DNA from: JBFHFS01 sp041583495
GTDB taxonomy: Bacteria; Bacteroidota; Bacteroidia; Bacteroidales; Marinilabiliaceae
Reading direction: 5' to 3'
NCBI GenBank assembly: GCA_041583495.1
Contig: JBFHFS010000005.1
Location: 81,299-145,298, forward strand
Length of the DNA: 64,000 nucleotides
Shown here: piece after piece, positions 9,189 to 17,597 of the stretch
Numbering within the stretch: the first letter of the stretch is position 1
Layout: each line of letters opens with the position of its first letter
Made by a program: the position numbers and the translations under genes
The notes under the pieces: model-generated
The model's input: the letters and a program-made list of their open reading frames with translations, nothing else
Databases searched by the model: none
Told to the model about the DNA's origin: nothing

Positions 9189-10088
9189 GTAACTTGCCGA
9201 AAATCAAACATTTTTTTAAATTTTGGTGTCCCAAATTTATTACTATGTTTGTTCGAAAGAAAGTAAATGCATCCGGAAGCCTTTCTGTACAGTGGATACA
9301 GAAGGTTCGCGGCAAGTACAAAGTGGTAAAAACCATAGGGTGCGCCACAACACAGCGCAAAATTGAAGAACTGGTCAACTTGGCAAAACAGGAAATAAAA
9401 AAACTATCTCAACAGCAGGAGTTATTTGAAAGTGAAACAGCTTTAACAGTTGATAAAGTTTTTGCCTCGTTGCAAAATACCAATATAGGTACGGTTGGGC
9501 CTGAAATCATATTTGGGAGGATCTATGAGTACATTGGGTTTGGTGCCATTAAAGAACCGGTGTTTCGTCACCTGGTAATTTCGCGGATAGCTTTTCCCTT
9601 GAGTAAACTTAAAACTGTTGACTATTTATATCGCTATCAAGGCAAAAGTTTTGAGATTGATGCTGTTTATCGGTTTCTTGATAAACTCACCAGCAAGCTT
9701 AAGTCAGTAATACTAAACTTACCGATGTTCGGGTTATTGAAAATTATGGCAATCTATGGCACATTGAACGGGCTTTTCGTATGTCAAAAACAGACCTGAG
9801 TATAAGACCAGTTTAGCATCGATTAAGACATGGAATCGAAGCTCATATTTGCATTGCATTTACGGCATATTGCATTTATAAGGAGTTGGAAAGGGTCTTA
9901 AAGCAGTAAAAATCAACACTATCCTTAAAACAAGCAGCTTAAGTGACGCATAATATGTATCAAATAACATACATCCTGCCGGGGTCCAAACATACGAAAT
10001 CCAGATGGCTACAAATGGATGAGGAGCAATCTGAATTATTCGAAATTATTAACAAACATTTTTAGGGTGTCCCAACTCTGAAAACAGG
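9158..10088 (+). mobile_element. Degenerate IS element remnant (IS1634/IS4-superfamily-like)
   Basis: The segment contains a broken transposase gene and may be bounded by imperfect inverted ends. The left is CCTGTTTTC...GGGACGCCC (9158-9186); the right, 10065-10088, reads CCTGTTTTC...GGGACACCC on the minus strand. The two ends differ in inner spacing, and the left one overlaps the minus-strand transposase fragment, so the termini could be chance. No target-site duplication was identified. It lies between the first enzyme group and the sigma/FecR/SusCD core. Confidence 0.5.
9245..10065 (+). pseudogene. Broken IS1634-like transposase
   Basis: The intact-looking 5' part (ATG 9245, to the TGA ending at 9799) begins MFVRKKVNASGSLSVQWIQK and runs through 'RHLVISRIAFPLSKLKTVDY', a typical N-terminal region of IS1634-type transposases. 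At about 9725 the frame shifts into the conserved C-terminal part (RVIENYGNLWHIERAFRMSK). Similarity then continues through a TAG where a Tyr codon is expected, another in-frame TAA, and ends in HNMYQITYILPGSKH and a TAG at 10063-10065. The whole central DDE region that would contain the catalytic acids is missing. It therefore cannot encode an active enzyme. Confidence 0.75.
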
Positions 10089-10147
10089 AAAATATGGCGT
10101 CAGGCGCTTTTAGTGAGCAGATCATTGAGGTAACTCCAAGGTTAAAT

Positions 10148-10180
10148 TTTGTAAAGGATATAGAAAAAATGCTATCTTTG
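10148..10180 (+). promoter_or_regulatory. Bacteroidota-type promoter for the sigma-factor gene
   Basis: TTTG at 10148-10151 and TATCTTTG at 10173-10180 are separated by 21 bases. This matches the -33 TTTG and -7 TAnnTTTG elements used by the primary sigma factor of Bacteroidota. It lies about 40-60 bases before the start of the ECF sigma gene and just after the IS remnant. Confidence 0.55.
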
Positions 10181-10220
10181 AAAAATACGTCTATCTTTAA
10201 GTTTAAATTCAGATTTCATC

Positions 10221-10796
10221 TTGTCAAAACTTAATGAAATGGAATTATTGCAAAACCTGGCCAAAGGCGACTCGTTGGCCTTTAGTCATGTGGTAAGGGT
10301 TTATCACCAGAGGTTGTTGCATTTTTCCATGCATTATATTAATGACCGGGAATCCGCCAGAGACGTTGTTCAGGATGTTTTTACAATTGTATGGGAAAAC
10401 CATCAGAAGTTTTTAGAAGTGAAAAATCTTTCTTCATGGATGTTTTCAGTCACAAAGAATCAATGCCTTAAAAAGATTGAATATCTCAAAGTAAGGCAAA
10501 ATCACTCCAATTCCTTATTGCATCGTCAATTGAAATTGGCTCAGTGTTCTTTAAACCAGTTGGATACCTCGCCACTTATTTTCGATGAAATCAACACCAT
10601 TATCGATCAAACCCTGGAGAAACTCTCTCCCCAGACGCAGAGAATATTCAATTTGAGCCGTTTCGAGAACAAAAAGAACTGCGAAATAGCAGATGAACTG
10701 CAAATTTCATTAAAAACGGTAGAAGCCAACATCACAAAATCGCTCAAACTCCTCCGGACAGCATTACAAGAGTATTTGCCAATTGTGTTCATATAA
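10221..10796 (+). CDS. ECF-type RNA polymerase sigma-70 factor (Bacteroidota PUL type)
   Basis: 191 residues if it starts at the TTG at 10221; an ATG at 10239 (MELLQNLAKGDSLAF) is a good alternative. Region 2 runs from about 25 to 90 ('YINDRESARDVVQDVFTIVW' is the core-binding/-10 segment). Region 4 runs from about 125 to 185, with the helix-turn-helix NCEIADELQISLKTVEANIT. Two-domain ECF sigmas of this kind pair with FecR-like anti-sigma factors and switch on SusCD operons when the SusC homologue binds its glycan. The FecR gene follows after 287 bases, an unusually long gap. It is the only transcription regulator in the window. Confidence 0.9.
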   Translation: MSKLNEMELLQNLAKGDSLAFSHVVRVYHQRLLHFSMHYINDRESARDVVQDVFTIVWENHQKFLEVKNLSSWMFSVTKNQCLKKIEYLKVRQNHSNSLLHRQLKLAQCSLNQLDTSPLIFDEINTIIDQTLEKLSPQTQRIFNLSRFENKKNCEIADELQISLKTVEANITKSLKLLRTALQEYLPIVFI

Positions 10797-11083
10797 TACC
10801 GATTTGTTAATGATGGACGTGTTAAAATACGAAATGGATTTAACGCTTTCAATAATTTTAGGGCACTATTTCAAGTGCTAAATTCATTGTATAACATATC
10901 TATAGTGAGGAAATTCATTAGCTTTATTTCTAGCCACCTGTTTTTCCGGTTTACAGCGCTTGCGATGTCGGTAACCGAATGGAATTCCTTTATATTGTTG
11001 TTTTGTGTTTTTTTAGAAAAAAAAGTTAAAAAATTCATAGGGTATTTTGATGTTCAAAGTACTTATATAGTAAAAGCAACTGC
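10797..11083. other. Sigma-FecR spacer holding the second copy of the FecR leader repeat
   Basis: No convincing gene lies here; the 80-residue ORF at 10875-11117 overlaps the FecR start and shows no family features. Bases 11039-11065 are identical to 873-899 upstream of the first PUL gene, and similarity extends to about 11107. Because sigma and FecR genes are often adjacent, this spacer may carry an extra control site for FecR. I could not find a clear TAnnTTTG element in it. Confidence 0.5.
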
Positions 11084-12073
11084 ATGCATAACAAAAAGCT
11101 ACATAGATTTGTTTTAAACCAGCTTACAGATAAGACTGATATAGAGGAGGTTGTATGCTGGATTGAAGCATCAAAAGCACACAAAGAAGAATTTGAAACC
11201 TTAAAAAACCTTTGGGCCATAAAGGATTTTGCTAATTATGAAGCCTATGTTGGGTCACAACAAGAAAAAAAAGTAGCTCCTCACCGCGAGAGGATAAGCC
11301 CGAGGATCTTGTTAAAATATGCTGCCGTTTTTGTAGTGGCATTTTTCATCGGGGGGTTATCCATATTCTTTTGGGGAAATGCAGATACGGCAGAGTTGGC
11401 ATTTAACGAAATTATTGTTCCTGATGGTGAGAGCGCCGAGGTATTTCTTTCTGACAAAACACATGTTTGGTTAAATTCAGGAACCCGCTTGGTTTATCCG
11501 GCAAAATTTGATGGCCAGACCAGGGATGTAGAATTGACCGGGGAGGCCTATTTTGAAGTAACCCACGATCCAGAGATCCCTTTTCAAGTAAAAACTGCCC
11601 GGTTAAAGGTAGAAGTGATGGGAACCAGTTTTAATGTGGAAGCATTTGATAAAACCGGTGAAGTTAATGTTACACTGGTGGAAGGAAAAGTAAACCTCAG
11701 GGATGTAGCGGGGAGATTTTTAACTGGGCTATTACCCGGAGAAAATGCCCGGTATGATGTAGCCCAAAAGAGAATAAATATTTCGAATGTAGATACGGAT
11801 TTTTTCACTTCGTGGAAAGATGGTTCCCTTTTGTTTAAAGACGAGACGTTGGAACAGATCGCCAGAAAGTTTGAGCGTTGGTATAATGTGAAGGTGGTTT
11901 TTGAGGACGAAGCAATAAAACAGATTCAATTTACCGGGACTATATTAAAAAGTAAACCCATCGACCAGGTTATTGACATTCTAAAATATACCTCTGACAT
12001 TGAATATTCTATTGAAATAATTAATAATCAATCAAGTATAATTTATTTGAAAAATAAGCCTATGAACAGATAA
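11084..12073 (+). CDS. FecR-family anti-sigma factor
   Basis: 329 residues. A cytoplasmic N-terminal part (1-75) should hold the sigma factor. One membrane helix lies at about 78-98 (LLKYAAVFVVAFFIGGLSIF). The FecR domain follows at about 115-215, including 'LNSGTRLVYP' and 'VELTGEAYFEVTHDPEIPF'. A DUF4974-type C-terminal domain covers about 245-320 (FKDETLEQIARKFERWYNV). It sits in the inner membrane and should receive the signal from the STN domain of the SusC protein encoded next. Its leader and first codons have a degenerate second copy at 851-943. Family assignment is firm. Confidence 0.93.
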   Translation: MHNKKLHRFVLNQLTDKTDIEEVVCWIEASKAHKEEFETLKNLWAIKDFANYEAYVGSQQEKKVAPHRERISPRILLKYAAVFVVAFFIGGLSIFFWGNADTAELAFNEIIVPDGESAEVFLSDKTHVWLNSGTRLVYPAKFDGQTRDVELTGEAYFEVTHDPEIPFQVKTARLKVEVMGTSFNVEAFDKTGEVNVTLVEGKVNLRDVAGRFLTGLLPGENARYDVAQKRINISNVDTDFFTSWKDGSLLFKDETLEQIARKFERWYNVKVVFEDEAIKQIQFTGTILKSKPIDQVIDILKYTSDIEYSIEIINNQSSIIYLKNKPMNR

Positions 12074-12079
12074 AATGAA

Positions 12080-12110
12080 GGCCGGAAAATACTTCCAATA
12101 TTTTCCGGCC
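12080..12110 (+). terminator. Strong hairpin between FecR and SusC (terminator or attenuator)
   Basis: A perfect 12-bp stem, GGCCGGAAAATA (12080-12091) and TATTTTCCGGCC (12099-12110), with a 7-base loop, begins 6 bases after the FecR stop. CGTATTTATTTA follows, which is T-rich but not a clean T-run. It could separate regulator transcription from the abundant susCD transcript, or stabilise the 3' end of the FecR message. Confidence 0.7.
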
Positions 12111-12174
12111 CGTATTTATTTACAATTATGTCTTCCTCCAGAAGATTAGTATTAATCGTAAACGTTTCAAATTT

Positions 12175-15100
12175 ATGAAAAAAAATTATTACGGCTCCCG
12201 ATGCTGGGTGCGAAAAGTTCTTAGAACTATGAGAATTACTGTTTTTCTATGCTTTGTTAGTGTTCTTCAGGTTTATGCTCTTCCTTCTGCGGGGCAGGGT
12301 GTAGGCCTTAACCTGAAGATGAAGAACTCCACCTTAAAAGAGGTTCTTCAGAAAATCGAAGAAAATTCTGACTACCACTTTTTTTATCAGAGTGAAGACT
12401 TATCGGGGAAAAAACTCATTGATATAGATGTGGAACAGAAAACTGTTTTTGAGGTCTTAGCCGATGTGCTTCCTCCCCTGAAATTGAATTATGAAGTTTT
12501 CGACAAGTACATTGCCATAAGATCGATAAATGAAAATTTTTCGCAACAAGAGAAGACCGTTTCCGGACTTGTTACCGACGGTTCAGGGGCACCGGTGCCG
12601 GGAGTGACGGTGGTGATTAAAGGTACGGTTAAAGGTACCATCACCAACATGCGGGGTGAGTATAGCCTTTCCAATGTTTCTTTGAACGATGTGCTGGTCT
12701 TTTCATTCGTGGGAATGAAAACGCGGGAGGTAGTGGTTGGTGACCAAAGCAGTATTAATGTGACCATGGAAGAAATGGCATTGGGGCTTGATGAAGTGGT
12801 CGTGGTGGGTTATGGTACACAGCGCAAAGGGGAACTAACGGTTTCTGTTTCCCAAGTTAAGGGAAAAGATCTGGAATCAATCCCTTCCAGCTCGTTTATG
12901 CAATTGATGGGAGGACGGGCTGCCGGGGTCGATGTCATTTCTACCTCTGATGCTCCTGGAGCAGGAAATACCATTCGAATCCGGGGTGCAAATTCAGTAA
13001 ACTCGGATGCCAGTCCATTATACGTTATTGATGGCTTCCCCGTGATTGAAGAGTCGCTGAGTGCCGGTGATGCTTTTTCTTCTAATAAGATAGCTACACG
13101 CACAGATCCCTTGGCGATGATCAATCCTAATGATATTGAAACGATAGAGATATTGAAAGATGCTGCCGCTACTTCTATCTATGGAGCGAGGGGTGCCAAT
13201 GGGGTTATTCTTATCACTACAAAAACGGGGCGTATCGGGAAAAGCGAATTGAATGTGACCGCGAACTTTGGTATTCAAACCCATGCGAAGCTATTTGATT
13301 TGATGAATGCCACGGAATTTTCAGAATATCTTTATGATGCTTATAACCGTGGCGGAGTAGACATGGCGAATTTGGGCTATGATCCCAGTAAAAAACTGGC
13401 CATCCCGGTTGATTATGATACGGATTGGGTAAGCGAGGTATTACAGGTCGCTAAAGTTCAGGATTATAATGTGTCTTTCAGTGGGGCCAATGAAACGTCT
13501 AAATATAGTGGTTCTGTAGGTTACTTAAATAATGAAGGTATTGTTAAGGCTAATTATTACGAACGCTTTTCAGCACGCTTTAATGGGGATTTTAAAGCAT
13601 GGGAGAATCGGATAACGGTTGGGTTAAATACGAATCTTTCTTATGTGGATCAGAATTCGCATTGGGGAGTTACAAGTAGCGCCTATAATCGGGCCCTGCA
13701 AAAAGCGCCCAATATTCCGGTTCGTTTCCCGGAAGGAACCCAATATGCCGGATATTATTCACATAGTGATGTCGCTTCCGAATGGGATGTTTTATGGGGA
13801 AACGGTTATGGGGTGAATTCTTCTACTTCCCTTAACTTACAGTCCCCTTTTGAATATATTGACCATGCCAAGACGCCATCTAATCAGGCTCGCATGTTGG
13901 CAAACACCTATGTTAGCTTTGAACCGGTGAAGGGGTTGATCCTTAAAGCATCTGGCGGTGCCGACTTGAATTATTCTAAATCCAAGTTTTTAAATCAAAG
14001 TGAAGGTCCGTTCCGAATTGCCAATGGGGACCTTCAACACGACCAATCCCAATCTTATTCCTGGCTGACTGAAAATACTTTAACCTATTCGGGAGAAATT
14101 GGGAAACATTCTTTTACTGCCCTGTTAGGGCAATCAGCCCAAAAATATTTACAGGAAGGTCTAGGATGGTGGGTTCAGGAACAAGTTGCCGGGGAAGTTC
14201 TCGTGGCAAATAACCCATTTTTTGTGGATGGTTGGTTTTTTGATACAGGGGTAGAAGATCATATGACCTCTAACCACAAATATGCTACAACCAGTGACTA
14301 TACTGTTGAGTCTTATTTTGGGCGGTTTAATTATTCCTATGATGGAAAATACTTAATGACTGCTACCGTAAGGAAAGACGGTTCTTCGAAATTTGGAGAA
14401 GACAGCAAGTGGGGAACCTTTCCTGGCGTATCATTGGCGTGGAATATGCATAAAGAAGATTTTTTCAATGTCTCTTTTGTGGATATGCTAAAGATCAGGG
14501 GAAGTTGGGGTATTGTGGGAAATGGTAACATCCAATCGTATTTGTCCCAGTCCTTATTGGTTAAGAGACCTTCTTTTCTGGTGGGTGCTGTAGTTGATGG
14601 TACTGCTACATATGAACAAGGATTGGTTGATCCGGGACTGTCCTGGGAATCAACAAGACAAGTAGATTTTGGTTTTGATGCCAGTATATTTAAGCGTTGG
14701 AGCATTACCTCTGATGTTTATTTTAAAAAGACGTACGACTTGCTCTACCCGTTAACACTTCCACAATCAACAGGTTTTTCTAGTATTGCGATGACCAACT
14801 TAGGAACGATAAACCAATTTGGAATTGAATTATCTATCTCAGGCGATATCATCAAAGCCAAATCAAAAGAGGGCTTTAATTGGTTTGGATCGTTAAATAT
14901 GGACCACCTCCAGGGTAAGGTTACAGAATTGCCTCCAAATGTTGAATATGTAGGTGGAAATATCCGTAGTTATTTGAATGAGCCAATTGGAAAAATTTAT
15001 GGGTATAAAGTAGATGGCATCTACAATACCCAGGCAGAGCTTGATTCACCGGATAATCCATATTCCAATGCCCAATTGGGAGACTACCGTTACATGGATA

Positions 15101-15690
15101 TTGGGAGTACCGATGAGAATGGCAACTATGTTATGGTGCCTGATGGAAATATTACCGCTGCTGACAGAACCGACCTGGGAAGTTCCGTGCCTGTTATTGG
15201 CCTTGGCTTTCAAAATACGCTATCATTTAGAAATTTTGATTTAGGATTGTTCTTCAGAAGCTCTCTGGGAAATAAAGTATATAACCAGGCGAGACGCACC
15301 ATGTTGGCTGGTGATGGAAAATACAACTCATTAAAAGAGGCCGTGAATCGATGGACTCCGGACAACCATAGTCAAACAATTCAGGCTGCTAATAGTAATC
15401 GTTCGAATCCAACAGGAACCGCTCCCCTTGACATTTTTGTTGAAGACGGATCGTATTTGAGATTGTCAAATGTTAATTTAGGTTATACCCTTCCACGGCA
15501 TATTATTGATCATATTGGGATTAAATCCTTACGTGTTTATGGCAGTATTAACAATGCGTTTGTTATTACCGGATATTCGGGATTAGATCCTGAAATCAGT
15601 GGCGGTGATGTACTTGTTCCCAGAGGGATTGATACAACAACCTATCCAAAAACCAGAACTTTTTCACTTGGTTTGAATATTGGATTTTAA
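12175..15690 (+). CDS. SusC/RagA-family TonB-dependent outer-membrane glycan importer with STN signalling domain
   Basis: 1171 residues. After the signal peptide an STN domain covers about 45-105 (STLKEVLQKIEENSDYHFFY), the module that touches FecR across the periplasm. A carboxypeptidase-regulatory-like domain follows at about 125-205, the SusC signature DEVVVVGYGTQRKGELT at about 205, and then the plug (SPLYVIDGFPVIEE; ETIEILKDAAATSIYGARGA). The remaining roughly 850 residues form the TonB-type beta-barrel, ending in the aromatic TFSLGLNIGF. Together with SusD it should import oligosaccharides from the target polymer. The STN domain explains the adjacent sigma/FecR pair: glycan binding is the likely inducer. 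It is the only SusC in the window. Confidence 0.96.
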   Translation: MKKNYYGSRCWVRKVLRTMRITVFLCFVSVLQVYALPSAGQGVGLNLKMKNSTLKEVLQKIEENSDYHFFYQSEDLSGKKLIDIDVEQKTVFEVLADVLPPLKLNYEVFDKYIAIRSINENFSQQEKTVSGLVTDGSGAPVPGVTVVIKGTVKGTITNMRGEYSLSNVSLNDVLVFSFVGMKTREVVVGDQSSINVTMEEMALGLDEVVVVGYGTQRKGELTVSVSQVKGKDLESIPSSSFMQLMGGRAAGVDVISTSDAPGAGNTIRIRGANSVNSDASPLYVIDGFPVIEESLSAGDAFSSNKIATRTDPLAMINPNDIETIEILKDAAATSIYGARGANGVILITTKTGRIGKSELNVTANFGIQTHAKLFDLMNATEFSEYLYDAYNRGGVDMANLGYDPSKKLAIPVDYDTDWVSEVLQVAKVQDYNVSFSGANETSKYSGSVGYLNNEGIVKANYYERFSARFNGDFKAWENRITVGLNTNLSYVDQNSHWGVTSSAYNRALQKAPNIPVRFPEGTQYAGYYSHSDVASEWDVLWGNGYGVNSSTSLNLQSPFEYIDHAKTPSNQARMLANTYVSFEPVKGLILKASGGADLNYSKSKFLNQSEGPFRIANGDLQHDQSQSYSWLTENTLTYSGEIGKHSFTALLGQSAQKYLQEGLGWWVQEQVAGEVLVANNPFFVDGWFFDTGVEDHMTSNHKYATTSDYTVESYFGRFNYSYDGKYLMTATVRKDGSSKFGEDSKWGTFPGVSLAWNMHKEDFFNVSFVDMLKIRGSWGIVGNGNIQSYLSQSLLVKRPSFLVGAVVDGTATYEQGLVDPGLSWESTRQVDFGFDASIFKRWSITSDVYFKKTYDLLYPLTLPQSTGFSSIAMTNLGTINQFGIELSISGDIIKAKSKEGFNWFGSLNMDHLQGKVTELPPNVEYVGGNIRSYLNEPIGKIYGYKVDGIYNTQAELDSPDNPYSNAQLGDYRYMDIGSTDENGNYVMVPDGNITAADRTDLGSSVPVIGLGFQNTLSFRNFDLGLFFRSSLGNKVYNQARRTMLAGDGKYNSLKEAVNRWTPDNHSQTIQAANSNRSNPTGTAPLDIFVEDGSYLRLSNVNLGYTLPRHIIDHIGIKSLRVYGSINNAFVITGYSGLDPEISGGDVLVPRGIDTTTYPKTRTFSLGLNIGF

Positions 15691-15731
15691 TAGTTGATCT
15701 AATTGGTATGAATTTTTTAATAAGAATAAAA

Positions 15732-17399
15732 ATGAAAATACAAAAATATATTCTAATTCTTGCTGTATCCCTGTCTTTTTGGGGTTGCGATTCTGATTTT
15801 TTGACGGAGGTGCACCCGGTGCAAAGTACGGGAGGTAGTTTTTTTGCTACAGATGCTGAGGCAGAACAAGCAGCTTTAGGCTTGTATGAATACACGCGTA
15901 ATCTCTATTATGGGAGGCATATGGTTGAACATTTCGCTTCCAATTTCGATGAGCTTACAGGAGACAATGTGACTCTACCCAAGGTCAATTATAATAACGC
16001 AATTGTTCCTTACCTGACTTTAAATTATAACGAAGAATCAGGTTCGGTGCAAAATGCATGGAGTACCTCCTATACCACTATTTACCGTGCTAATTGGTTA
16101 ATTGACAATGTAACCGATAACGAAAATATTTCTGATGAGGTAAAAAAGGAAACCTTGGCACAGGCTTATTTCTTCCGTGGATTCTGTTATTTCAACCTTA
16201 CCCGGCTTTTTGAAGAAGTCCCATTGATGTTGAAACAAACCACTGCAGCCGATTATTATCCTGAGAAATCGACCAATGAAGAGTGCTGGAGTCAGGTTTT
16301 CAGCGATTTTCAAAAAGCGTTGGATTTGGGTGGACTTCCTGCCCCTACTGAAAATTTTGTGGATGGGAAAATTAACACTGGAGTTGTAAATGCGATAATG
16401 GCACGGGCTTATTTGTACCGTACCCGTCCCGGGAGTACCGAATACTGGGATAAGGTTAAGCAGCATACTGAGGCGGTAGAAAACCTGAATACATATGCAT
16501 TGGAACCCATCGATGATTTTTCAAAGTTTTTTAATTACACGTCAGAAGACACTTGGGTTGAAAATAAAGAGATGATCTGGGTTCATGGGTATAGTTATGC
16601 AATGACTTATGGGGGACTGCCTTTCCTTTATGATGGGAATAATTATGCGGCTTTTGCCTATATGTCAATGCCTGTGGGTACTAGTACAACGATCGTTACA
16701 AATGATAAAGGGTCCCAATTTTTGATTGGAAACGGAAGAGCTGGAAGGGCCTATTGGGCTGCAAGTACCAGCCTTTCTGATGTAATGATTGACTATTATC
16801 AGAAAGGGGACAAAAGGACGTCCGAATTTCTTTTATACCCTGCTTATAATGATTATGGACTTGATGATGGAGGATCTATTTATTTAAAGAAAACCGTTAA
16901 TGCCGATTCTTTATACAAAAAGTTTATTGAGACAGATGGTGTAGAAGGAGAATATCTGCATTTTAAAAAGTTTCAGATTCGTGAATTTGTAGGTGAGAAT
17001 ATTTGGGATGGCGGTTTTAATCATTCTATGGTATTCCCAATAATACGTTATTCTGATATTTTACTTATGCGTGCAGAAGCTGAGTATCATCTGGGCAGTG
17101 AAGGGCTTGCCCGGGATTATCTAAAACAAGTAACCGACAGGGCTGGTTTTGCTGCTGACTACCTTGATTCATTTTCCGGGGATGCATTGCTTGATGAGAT
17201 CCTTCAGCAACGTAGGGTTGAACTGATGAATGAAAGTCTAAGGACGCCTGATTTAAAAAGACTTGATATGTTTAAGCCCCCTTATGTTGGGACTTATCCT
17301 GGTTCTGTTTCTTGGGATGAAAAATTGGGGGTATTACCAATTCCTAATAGAGAATTGGATGCCAACCCAAACATGGTGCAGCATGATTTGTGGAGATAA
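15732..17399 (+). CDS. SusD/RagB-family surface glycan-binding lipoprotein
   Basis: 555 residues from the ATG at 15732. The ATG at 15708 would add eight residues, but MKIQKYILILAVSLSFWGC is a compact lipoprotein signal with the acylated Cys at 19, so the inner start is preferred. The N-terminal SusD domain has helical TPR-like segments ('RANWLIDNVTDNENISDEVK', QAYFFRGFCYFNLTRLFEEV). The C-terminal RagB/SusD part contains MVFPIIRYSDILLMRAEAEY and 'ILQQRRVELMNESLRTPDLK', ending in LGVLPIPNRELDANPNM. It caps the SusC barrel and captures glycan at the cell surface. It follows SusC closely and is followed by a strong hairpin. Call is firm. Confidence 0.96.
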   Translation: MKIQKYILILAVSLSFWGCDSDFLTEVHPVQSTGGSFFATDAEAEQAALGLYEYTRNLYYGRHMVEHFASNFDELTGDNVTLPKVNYNNAIVPYLTLNYNEESGSVQNAWSTSYTTIYRANWLIDNVTDNENISDEVKKETLAQAYFFRGFCYFNLTRLFEEVPLMLKQTTAADYYPEKSTNEECWSQVFSDFQKALDLGGLPAPTENFVDGKINTGVVNAIMARAYLYRTRPGSTEYWDKVKQHTEAVENLNTYALEPIDDFSKFFNYTSEDTWVENKEMIWVHGYSYAMTYGGLPFLYDGNNYAAFAYMSMPVGTSTTIVTNDKGSQFLIGNGRAGRAYWAASTSLSDVMIDYYQKGDKRTSEFLLYPAYNDYGLDDGGSIYLKKTVNADSLYKKFIETDGVEGEYLHFKKFQIREFVGENIWDGGFNHSMVFPIIRYSDILLMRAEAEYHLGSEGLARDYLKQVTDRAGFAADYLDSFSGDALLDEILQQRRVELMNESLRTPDLKRLDMFKPPYVGTYPGSVSWDEKLGVLPIPNRELDANPNMVQHDLWR

Positions 17400-17417
17400 T
17401 TCATAATCAATAAGCTG

Positions 17418-17464
17418 CCTTTCTATATTGAGGGCCGGTAAAAGTCGGTCTTCAATATAGAAGG
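17418..17464 (+). terminator. Hairpin after SusD
   Basis: A long stem (17418-17437 pairing with 17446-17464, one bulge and two G-U pairs, 8-base loop GTAAAAGT) begins 18 bases after the SusD stop and is followed by TAGTTAAATTTTC. It could terminate, or protect the 3' end of, the susCD message and so lower expression of the enzyme genes downstream. Confidence 0.7.
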
Positions 17465-17597
17465 TAGTTAAATTTTCATTGCTTTTATTGACATAAGGTT
17501 TTTTTTGCTATGAAACGAGCATGTTCGTTGAACACAAACACGGATGAAAATCTCAAATGCGAGTTCCATCCGGCCAAAAAAAACTAATTATTTTCGG

